From Streptomyces niveus (GTDB lineage Bacteria > Actinomycetota > Actinomycetes > Streptomycetales > Streptomycetaceae), in contig NZ_CP018047.1 of NCBI RefSeq assembly GCF_002009175.1, forward strand, positions 558,001-622,000: a stretch of DNA of 64,000 nt, read 5' to 3'. A program made the translations under genes and the position numbers. The notes beneath the pieces were generated by a model. It did no database searches and was not told the origin of the DNA. It worked only from the letters and a program-made list of their open reading frames with translations. Positions 16,601-22,863 of this stretch are shown one piece after another. Positions within the stretch are counted from its first letter, which is position 1, and each line of letters begins with the position of its first letter.

Positions 16601-17842
16601 TCAGTGCGGGGCGGTGGTCCGGGCGGGTCCGGCGGCGAGCGCGTCGGCGACGTCCTTGCGGCGCAGCCGGGTCTGTTTGGGCATGTTCCAGCCGAGAACT
16701 CCCGTGACGGCGCCGGCACTTCGGTACCGGGCGACGAACCGCCCGGTCGCCGGGTCCCCGTCCACGACGGTCATCTCGGCGTCGGCACCGGCGGGGACGA
16801 CACCGTGCACCTGGATCTTCGTGTCGTACTGGTCCGTCCAGAAGTACGGCACCGGCGTGTACGCCCGGTCGGCGCCGAGGATGTTGGCGGCGACGGTCAT
16901 CGCCTGTTCGGAGGCGTTGGTGCGGTTCTCCAGCCGCAGCGGCTCGCCGAGCTGTTCGTGATGCCACCGCGCCACGTCCCCGACGGCGTACACGCCCTCG
17001 GCCGCCCGGCAACGGGAGTCGCAGACAAGGCCGTTGTCCACCCGCAGGCCGCTGTCATGGAGCCATCCGGTCACCGGTTCGGCGCCGATGGCGACCACGA
17101 CGAGGTCGGCCGGGAGCAGTTCTCCGTCGTCCAGACGTACACCGGTGACCGTCCCGGCACTGCCGGTCAACTCACGGACTCCGGCGCCGAGTCGCGGGCG
17201 GACCCCGCGCCGGATGTGCAGTTCGGTCAGCAACTCGCCCACACCGTGGCCGAGTTGGTTCGCCATGAGCGCGTGCTGAGGTCCCACGACGGTGACGTCC
17301 GGGCCCATGGTGCGGGCGGTCGCGGCGATCTCCGCCCCGAGCACTCCGTCGCCGACGACCACGAGCCGTGCGGCGCCCAGCAGTCCGGCGCGGATCGCGA
17401 GCGCGTCGTCGAGTGTGCGCAGTACGTGGACGCCGGACAGTCCGGCTTGGCCCGGTAGGGTTCTGGGGCGTGTTCCGGTGGCCACGACCACCGCGTCGGC
17501 GCGCAGTGTCCGCCCCGACGCGGTGCGTACCTCGCGGTTCGTCGCGTTCAGTCCCACCGCCGGGTCGCCGAGGACGAACTCGGCGTCCAGCGCCGACAGG
17601 ACGTCCGCCGACCGCAGTTGGGTCCGTTCGGGCAGCCAACTTCCGGCGAGAACCTGCTTCGACAGCGGTGGCCGGTCGTACGGCTGGTGCGTCTCGGCGC
17701 CGATGACCGTCACCGTGCCCGTACAGCCGTGGCGCCGTAGTGCTTCGACCGTGCTCAGGCCGGCGGCCGAAGCGCCGATCACCAGCACGTCGGTGGCCTC
17801 GCGGACCGTGGTGTGCGGGGTACGGCCCGCCGTTGCTCTCAT
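16601..17842 (-). CDS. FAD-dependent ferredoxin reductase
   Basis: A 413-residue NAD(P)/FAD oxidoreductase of the rubredoxin/ferredoxin reductase type. FAD-binding motif VLVIGASAAGLSTVEALR is near residue 19; the hallmark YDRPPLSKQ follows. A second Rossmann motif for NAD(P)H, RLVVVGDGVLGAEIAA, is near residue 160, and the FAD-closing motif EGVYAVGDVARW near residue 290. The C-terminal reductase domain carries FWTDQYDTKIQVHG. ATG 17842 is chosen because GGAGGAG lies nine bases upstream; the frame extends to 17929 without support. It reduces the ferredoxin encoded downstream for the P450. Confidence 0.93.
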   Translation of the reverse strand: MRATAGRTPHTTVREATDVLVIGASAAGLSTVEALRRHGCTGTVTVIGAETHQPYDRPPLSKQVLAGSWLPERTQLRSADVLSALDAEFVLGDPAVGLNATNREVRTASGRTLRADAVVVATGTRPRTLPGQAGLSGVHVLRTLDDALAIRAGLLGAARLVVVGDGVLGAEIAATARTMGPDVTVVGPQHALMANQLGHGVGELLTELHIRRGVRPRLGAGVRELTGSAGTVTGVRLDDGELLPADLVVVAIGAEPVTGWLHDSGLRVDNGLVCDSRCRAAEGVYAVGDVARWHHEQLGEPLRLENRTNASEQAMTVAANILGADRAYTPVPYFWTDQYDTKIQVHGVVPAGADAEMTVVDGDPATGRFVARYRSAGAVTGVLGWNMPKQTRLRRKDVADALAAGPARTTAPH

Positions 17843-17961
17843 CGTCGGAACTCCTCCGTCTGCGGTTCGGGAAGGAACGTGGGGGTGCGCAGGGGTGGCG
17901 GGGCATGCGGGGGCCCGGGAGCGGGACATCCCGGGCGGACGAGGCCCTCAGATGCGGGTGA

Positions 17962-18648
17962 TCAGGGTTGGGTGACGGGGGCCAGCCACAGCCCGACGGT
18001 CGCGTCGATCAGGCCCGTTCCGGCGTCGTGCCAGCTGGAGCGCGGGGTGGCGGCGCCGAGCGCGAGCGCCCGTTCCCGTTCGGCGCACATGTGCACCATC
18101 AGCTGACGGGCCATGTCCCCGCGCTCCGCCCGTACTTCGGCGGGCAGATCCGGCAGGCACTCGTCGAGCCCCTGGATGATCCGGTGCAGTGAGGAGGCGT
18201 CGAGCGAGTCGGTGACCACGATCTCGCGCAGGCCCGGGTCGGTCATGACCTGTGCGGCGAACCGGGCGTACCACGTGGGGCTGCCCAGCTCGGCGAGGTG
18301 ATCGGTGATCGGGCGCACAAGACACGCCACCCAGTCCCGTACGTCGGGGGAATCGCCGGCCTCGGCCACCATGCGCAGCCGGAGCTGTTCGACCGGCACC
18401 GCGTGCTTGCGGACGATGGCCCGTACGAGGTCGGTCTTCGTACCGAAGTGGTAGCCGACGGCGGCGTTGTTGCCCTGTCCGGCCGCTTCGCTGACCTGGC
18501 GGTTGGAGACCGCGAAGACTCCGTGTTCGGCGAACAGCCGTTCCGCTGTGACGAGGATCAACTCTCGTGTCGCGTCGGCCCGTTCCCCACGGCCGCTCTT
18601 CCCTGTCACGGGCACGAGCGTACCGGCACTCCGGGCGGGGGGATCCAT
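17962..18648 (-). CDS. TetR/AcrR family regulator of the P450 operon
   Basis: A 228-residue regulator. The HTH lies at residues about 25-70, with ATRELILVTAERLFAEHGVF, SNRQVSEAAGQGNNAAVGYHFGTKTDLVRAIV; the YHFGTK turn is the TetR recognition region. The C-terminal ligand domain contains WVACLVRPITDHL and YARFAAQVMTDP, resembling regulators with a TetR_C_35-type domain. ATG 18648 follows AGGAGG. The gene is 119 bases upstream of the reductase gene on the same strand and so heads the four-gene unit, suggesting autoregulation together with the P450 system. No perfect palindrome stands out in the upstream 90 bases. Confidence 0.88.
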   Translation of the reverse strand: MDPPARSAGTLVPVTGKSGRGERADATRELILVTAERLFAEHGVFAVSNRQVSEAAGQGNNAAVGYHFGTKTDLVRAIVRKHAVPVEQLRLRMVAEAGDSPDVRDWVACLVRPITDHLAELGSPTWYARFAAQVMTDPGLREIVVTDSLDASSLHRIIQGLDECLPDLPAEVRAERGDMARQLMVHMCAERERALALGAATPRSSWHDAGTGLIDATVGLWLAPVTQP

Positions 18649-18797
18649 CGCGCCTCCTCGTGGTCGGCTCCGGCGTACGTGATCAGTGAATCGCGCCCCT
18701 TCAGCTAATGCAAGCGACTGACTTAATATCGACGCAGGGCGCCACTGGTGCATTCGGCCGCTCGCTGCCTGCAACGGAGTGGTCTCCCCGGCGACCC

Positions 18798-18827
18798 GGT
18801 TATCGACAGGCGCGCGATGTGTATAGA
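18798..18827 (+). promoter_or_regulatory. Possible promoter of the small secreted peptide gene
   Basis: GGTTAT (18798-18803) and GTGTAT (18819-18824) are 15 bases apart, an arrangement resembling stress-type SigB/SigH promoters of Streptomyces (GNTT and GGGTAY elements). Alternatively TATAGA (18822-18827) would act as a vegetative -10. The peptide gene starts at 18865, giving an untranslated leader of about 35 bases. This is inferred from similarity only. Confidence 0.35.
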
Positions 18828-18864
18828 CGCAGAGTCCGAAATACCCCCCAAGAAAGGGAAACCA

Positions 18865-19053
18865 ATGCGTCTCCGTACGACAGTCGCCGCCACCGCCCTC
18901 GCCGCCCTCACCCTTCTCGGCAGCGCGAGTGCCGCCACAGCCGGTGAGCGCGGCGAGGAGCACGAAGGCACCAACATCGTGAACAGCGAGATCACCAACA
19001 CGTGGATCGAGGACAGCTTCAACACCATCGTGGTCTTCGGTAACCAGTTCTAA
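18865..19053 (+). CDS. Small secreted peptide, unknown function
   Basis: A 62-residue precursor. MRLRTTVAATALAALTLLGSASAATAG is a clear Sec signal peptide with an Ala-x-Ala cleavage site near residue 26. The mature part is only about 36 residues: it begins acidic (GERGEEHEG) and ends in the Asn/Ile/Val/Phe-rich stretch NIVNSEITNTWIEDSFNTIV followed by VFGNQF, with alternating polar and hydrophobic residues that could form beta structure. It has no cysteine, so it is not a chaplin or lantibiotic precursor of known type. ATG 18865 follows AAAGGGAA; a strong hairpin terminator follows the stop by 17 bases. This makes it a self-contained, well-formed transcription unit. I do not recognise the family. 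Confidence 0.72.
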   Translation: MRLRTTVAATALAALTLLGSASAATAGERGEEHEGTNIVNSEITNTWIEDSFNTIVVFGNQF

Positions 19054-19070
19054 GACCTCGCGCAGCCGTC

Positions 19071-19098
19071 GGCCCCTCGCGGTGATCCGCGAGGGGCC
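19071..19098 (+). terminator. Strong hairpin after the secreted peptide gene
   Basis: GGCCCCTCGCGG and CCGCGAGGGGCC form a perfect 12-bp stem with loop TGAT, starting 17 bases after the stop at 19053. It also lies in the gap before the oppositely oriented permease gene (ending at 19148), so it can terminate from both sides. Confidence 0.8.
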
Positions 19099-19147
19099 GG
19101 TGGCCGTAAATGGGAGGGGCGGCCGGCGGTCTGTCCGGCGGCCGGGC

Positions 19148-20446
19148 TCAGAGCGAGCCGGGGACGACGAAGAGGGACCAGGTGACCAGGGGGCCGACCA
19201 GGGCGATCCCGAGGCCCCAGGTCATCAGCCGGCGGAAGACCAAGTCGCGCTGATCGGCGGGGGTGTTCGCGGTGACCAGCGCGCCGCTGGTGGAGAACGG
19301 CGACGCGTCCACCACCGACGCGGATATGGCCAGAGCGGTGATGAGCCCCACGGCTCCCACCTGGCCGGTGAGCAGGAACGGTACCGCCAGGGGGATCAGG
19401 GCCCCGAGCATGCCGGTGGTCGAGGCGAAGGCGGAGACCACGGCGCCGATGAGGCAGATCAGCAGGGCGCCGAGGAGCGGGGCCTGGATGTCCGCGACGC
19501 GCTCGCCGAGGTAGTCGATGGTCCCCATGCGCTCCATCTGGCTGACGTAGGTGACGATGCCGCAGACGAGCAGCACGGTGGACCACGCGCAGCGGTCCAC
19601 GGCGCCCTTGGCCGACTGCGGGGCGACCAGGGACAGGACGACCGCGATGGTGAGCGCCATCAGGCCCACGTCCAGGTCGAAGAAGAGCGCGCCGGCGACC
19701 AGGCTGAGGAGACCGAGGAGAGTCAGGGCGCGCGGGAGGTCCAGACCCGGCGGCTCCGACGAGATGACGGCCCCACCGGTCGCTCCGGCCGGCTCACTCC
19801 TACGGTCGTCGGCGCCGACCCCACCCGTCGTCGCGATTCGCCCAAGCAACTGCCGGCCGCCGAAGATCAGGAAGATGATGACGCACAGGCCGACGTTGAA
19901 GAGGAACGAGGCGGTGAAAAGGAGCGCGGGGTTGCCGGGGAGGTCGTTGCGTTCGACCACGTTGTTGGTGATGCTGCCGAACACACCGATCGGCGAGAAG
20001 CCTCCGGCGCTGGCCCCGTTGGCGATGAACAGCCCCATGAGCACGGGGCTTATGCCGTACGACGCGGCGAAGCCGAGTCCGATCGGCGCCACGATCCCGA
20101 CCGCCGCCGGTGTGACCGCGCCGACCGCCGTGAGGACCGCGGTGACCAGGAACATGACCCAGGGGATGAGGGCGATCCGGCCGCGTACGGCCTTCACCGC
20201 CGCGTTGACGAGCCAGTCGACCGTGCCGTTGCTCTTCGCGATCCCGAACAGCAGCGTCACGCCGACCAGTACGACGAACAGATCGCCGGGGAAGCCGGAG
20301 AAGATGTCGTCCGTGGACTCGTTCACCACCGTGGAGCCGACGATGAAGGCCGCCACGATGGCGAGCACTCCGAGATGGACCGAGGAGAAGGTCGCGATGG
20401 CGAAGATCAGTACCAGGGCGATGATGGAGATGACTTGATCTGACAC
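19148..20446 (-). CDS. SLC13/MatC-type dicarboxylate permease
   Basis: A 432-residue polytopic permease with about twelve hydrophobic segments. The N-terminal half matches the MatC (malonate/dicarboxylate carrier) N-terminal domain, with the segment GAVTPAAVGIVAPIGLGFA and the hairpin ANGASAGGFSPIGVFGSITNNV; the C-terminal half repeats with STTGMLGALIPLAVPFL and VVDASPFSTSGALVTANT. A polar linker lies near residue 210. Predicted to import a dicarboxylate or hydroxy acid by Na+ or H+ coupling. The GTG start (20446) follows GGGAG. It is transcribed in the same direction as the IclR gene, with an IclR-type palindrome (20626-20641) upstream. Substrate probably shared with the YdiJ-like dehydrogenase. 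Confidence 0.88.
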   Translation of the reverse strand: MSDQVISIIALVLIFAIATFSSVHLGVLAIVAAFIVGSTVVNESTDDIFSGFPGDLFVVLVGVTLLFGIAKSNGTVDWLVNAAVKAVRGRIALIPWVMFLVTAVLTAVGAVTPAAVGIVAPIGLGFAASYGISPVLMGLFIANGASAGGFSPIGVFGSITNNVVERNDLPGNPALLFTASFLFNVGLCVIIFLIFGGRQLLGRIATTGGVGADDRRSEPAGATGGAVISSEPPGLDLPRALTLLGLLSLVAGALFFDLDVGLMALTIAVVLSLVAPQSAKGAVDRCAWSTVLLVCGIVTYVSQMERMGTIDYLGERVADIQAPLLGALLICLIGAVVSAFASTTGMLGALIPLAVPFLLTGQVGAVGLITALAISASVVDASPFSTSGALVTANTPADQRDLVFRRLMTWGLGIALVGPLVTWSLFVVPGSL

Positions 20447-20819
20447 GAGGGCTCCCTTGCCGTCGACCGAAGGGCATGTCGCGTTGCATCAGGGCGCGTC
20501 GGCGCGTCACGAGAGGTGCGCGCGGCACCGGAGATGCCGGAATGTGAGGCGGCGCGCGAACGTTCCGCCCAGGTCCCGGACCGGGTCCCGGAGAAGCCCA
20601 GGGATGGGTGAATCATTCCGCCAGACGGAAATCGATTTCCGCAGTCGGGAGTATTGAAGAGCTTTTCCGGCGGCGTCAAGGGTCCTGCCGGAATCCTTCT
20701 CGACGGACGGCGCGGCGGTGCGGCGGCCCGGCGCCCTCGCGTACGGCGGACGGAGACGGCCCGGCCCTCGTCGCGCGGACCGCCTCGTGTCACTCAAGTC
20801 CGCTGCCGGACCGGCCCGT
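20447..20819. other. Non-coding interval upstream of the MatC-type permease
   Basis: A 373-base gap between the permease start and the IclR stop. I see no supportable gene in it; the open frames on the minus strand show no coding character. It contains the IclR-type palindrome at 20626-20641 with an overlapping half-site, and must contain the permease promoter. Confidence 0.6.
20626..20641. promoter_or_regulatory. IclR-type operator palindrome
   Basis: CGGAAATCGATTTCCG is a perfect 16-bp palindrome whose GGAAAT and ATTTCC arms match the general IclR-family box (known E. coli IclR boxes contain TGGAAAT and ATTTCC arms). A further TTCCG half-site sits five bases before it (20617-20621), giving TTCCG-CCAGA-CGGAA as an overlapping second palindrome. 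It lies 180 bases upstream of the permease start and downstream of the IclR gene, so it likely serves the permease. Confidence 0.65.
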
Positions 20820-21572
20820 TCACCTATCGCGTGAGTGGCCCAGCGCCGCGCTGACCTGCCGCGCCGTCTCGCTCACGAGCGCTCCGTGCGCGGCGGTCGA
20901 CTCCGGGGTCATCCGGCTGGTCGGCATGTTGACGCTGATGCTCGCGACGGGCATACCGGACTCGCCCAGGACCGGGGCCGCGACGGCGGAGACGTCGGAG
21001 CGCCATTCGCCGGTGTTGGTGGCGTACCCACGCTCGCGGATCCGGGCCAGCTCGGCGCGCAGCGCGTCCCGGTCGGTGACGGTGGCTTCGGTGAACTCCT
21101 CCAGCCCCTGGGCGAGTTGACGCTCGATCACCTCCGGCGGGCTGGCGGCGAGCACGGCCTTGCCGTTGGCCGAGGCGTGGATGGGCAGACGAATGCCCAG
21201 GGCCAGGATGATCCGGACCGCCTTCGAGGTCTCCAGGCGCTCGATCAGCACCACCTGGTCGCCGTCGGGGACAGTCAGATGAACCGTCTCGTCGGTGCGT
21301 CTGCGCAGGTCCTCCATGAGCGGCACGGCCACGTCGCGCAGGCTCAGCTCACCCGTGGCGCGGCGGCCGACCTGGAGCGCCTTGGTGGTCAGGACCCAGC
21401 GGGTGACCTCACCGCCGGCCGGGCGGATCCAGCCCGCGGTGTCCAGCGTGCGCAGTGCCCGTTGCGCGGAACTCTTGGGCAGGTCGAGGGCGCGGGCGAG
21501 GTCCGCGACACCCACCGGCTGACGTGCGGCGACCTCTTCCAGCACCCGAAGTGCGTTGAGAACGCTCTGCAT
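20820..21572 (-). CDS. IclR family transcriptional regulator
   Basis: A 250-residue regulator. The winged HTH occupies residues 1-65 (SVLNALRVLEEVAARQPVGVADLARALDLPKSSAQRALRTL). The GAF-like IclR effector domain follows, with HLTVPDGDQVVLIERLE, LPIHASANGKAVLAASP, ERGYATNTGEWRSDVSAVAAPV and ASISVNMPTSRM. ATG 21572 follows GGGAG. It is divergent from the aminotransferase gene with a perfect palindrome between them (21629-21645) and upstream of the permease on the same strand, so it probably controls the whole carboxylate unit 19.1-25.8 kb. Effector is presumably a hydroxy- or keto-acid. Confidence 0.92.
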   Translation of the reverse strand: MQSVLNALRVLEEVAARQPVGVADLARALDLPKSSAQRALRTLDTAGWIRPAGGEVTRWVLTTKALQVGRRATGELSLRDVAVPLMEDLRRRTDETVHLTVPDGDQVVLIERLETSKAVRIILALGIRLPIHASANGKAVLAASPPEVIERQLAQGLEEFTEATVTDRDALRAELARIRERGYATNTGEWRSDVSAVAAPVLGESGMPVASISVNMPTSRMTPESTAAHGALVSETARQVSAALGHSRDR

Positions 21573-21628
21573 CCGTTGACTCCCGAGTGGTCGGCTCTTA
21601 TAGTCCCTGTGCCATCAGACGATACATC

Positions 21629-21645
21629 GTGCCACATTGTGGCAC
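21629..21645. promoter_or_regulatory. Perfect palindrome between IclR and aminotransferase genes
   Basis: GTGCCAC and GTGGCAC are perfect 7-bp arms around the spacer ATT, in the 96-base divergent region. An additional half-site TGTGCCA lies 21 bases to the left (21608-21614). The site is 24 bases upstream of the aminotransferase GTG. Its arms differ from the GGAAAT palindrome at 20626, so either IclR tolerates both or a second factor acts here. Confidence 0.65.
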
Positions 21646-21668
21646 AGATTCCAAGGGGGTTGGCCACC

Positions 21669-22835
21669 GTGACCACTCGCACCGGGCGGCACTTCTTGCA
21701 GATCCCGGGCCCCACCAACGTCCCCGACCAGGTGCTCCGCGCCATGTCGGCGCCGACGATGGACCATCGAGGTCCCGAATTCGCCGCGTTCACCACGGAC
21801 TTGCTCACCCGCCTCGGACCGGTCTTCGGCACCACCGGGCCCGTCGTGGTCTTCCCCGGCTCCGGCACCGGCGCCTGGGAGGCCGCGCTCGTCAACACCC
21901 TCAGCACCGGTGACCGGGTCCTGCACGTGGAGACCGGCCACTTCGCCACGCTCTGGCAGCGCATGGCCACCGAACTCGGGCTCTACGTCGACTTCGTGCC
22001 GGGCGACTGGCGGCACGGCGCCGACCCGGAGGCCGTCGCCGAGCGCTTGGCGGCCGACACCGCCCGTACGGTCAAAGCCGTCTGCGTCGTGCACAACGAG
22101 ACGTCGACCGGCGTCACCAGCCGGATTGCCGAGATCAGGCGGGCGATGGACGCGACGGGACACCCGGCGCTGCTCCTCGTCGACACCATCTCCTCGCTCG
22201 GCTCGATCGACTACCGGCACGACGAATGGGGCGTCGACGTCACGGTGGCCGGCTCCCAGAAGGGGCTGATGCTGCCGCCGGGTCTGAGCTTCAACGCGGT
22301 CAGCGAGAAGGCCCTCGCCGCCTCCCGTACATCCCGGCTGCGCACCTCCTACTGGGACTGGGGGCCGATCATCGAGGCCAACAGCCGCGGCTTCTTCCCG
22401 TACACCCCCGCCACCAACCTCCTCTACGGGCTGGACGAGGCCCTGCGGATGCTTGAGGCGGAGGGACTGCCCGCGGTGTTCGCACGGCACGACCGGCATG
22501 CGGCCGCCACCCGAACAGCCGTGCACGGCTGGGGACTTGAGGTGCTGTGCGCCGACGAGCGGGAGCATTCGTCCGCGCTCACCGCGGTCCTCGTGCCCGA
22601 GGGTGTGGACGCCGACAAGGTCCGCCAGATCATCCTCGACCGGTTCGACATGTCCCTGGGCGCCGGGCTCGGCAGGCTCGCGGGGCGGATCTTCCGGATC
22701 GGCCACCTCGGGCACTTCAACGACCTGACGCTCGCGGGCACTCTCGCCGGGGTGCAGATGGGCCTTCGGCTGGCGGGCGTACGTGTGGATCCCGGCGGGC
22801 TGACAGCGGCGCTGGACGTCCTGGGCGCGGAGTGA
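21669..22835 (+). CDS. Class V PLP aminotransferase (serine/alanine-glyoxylate type)
   Basis: A 388-residue pyridoxal-phosphate enzyme. The N-terminal IPGPTNVPDQVLRAM is characteristic of alanine/serine-glyoxylate and ureidoglycine-glyoxylate aminotransferases. The PLP-binding lysine is in VAGSQKGLMLPPG near residue 197, preceded by VDTISSLGSIDY with the PLP-contacting aspartate. The C-terminus has GAGLGRLAGRIFRIGHLGHFN. The predicted reaction is amino-group transfer to glyoxylate. GTG 21669 is chosen; AAGGGGG is about eleven bases upstream. The YdiJ-like dehydrogenase starts 28 bases downstream, so the two form an operon. The precise donor (serine, ureidoglycine or other) is unresolved. Confidence 0.88.
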   Translation: MTTRTGRHFLQIPGPTNVPDQVLRAMSAPTMDHRGPEFAAFTTDLLTRLGPVFGTTGPVVVFPGSGTGAWEAALVNTLSTGDRVLHVETGHFATLWQRMATELGLYVDFVPGDWRHGADPEAVAERLAADTARTVKAVCVVHNETSTGVTSRIAEIRRAMDATGHPALLLVDTISSLGSIDYRHDEWGVDVTVAGSQKGLMLPPGLSFNAVSEKALAASRTSRLRTSYWDWGPIIEANSRGFFPYTPATNLLYGLDEALRMLEAEGLPAVFARHDRHAAATRTAVHGWGLEVLCADEREHSSALTAVLVPEGVDADKVRQIILDRFDMSLGAGLGRLAGRIFRIGHLGHFNDLTLAGTLAGVQMGLRLAGVRVDPGGLTAALDVLGAE

Positions 22836-22863
22836 ACACGGATCACCGAGGAGGTTGCCGAGC

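Noticed and set aside
18649..18740. Operator for the P450-operon TetR
   Set aside because: AAGCGACTGACTT shows only 3-base outer symmetry with transition mismatches inside; no palindrome is strong enough to list.
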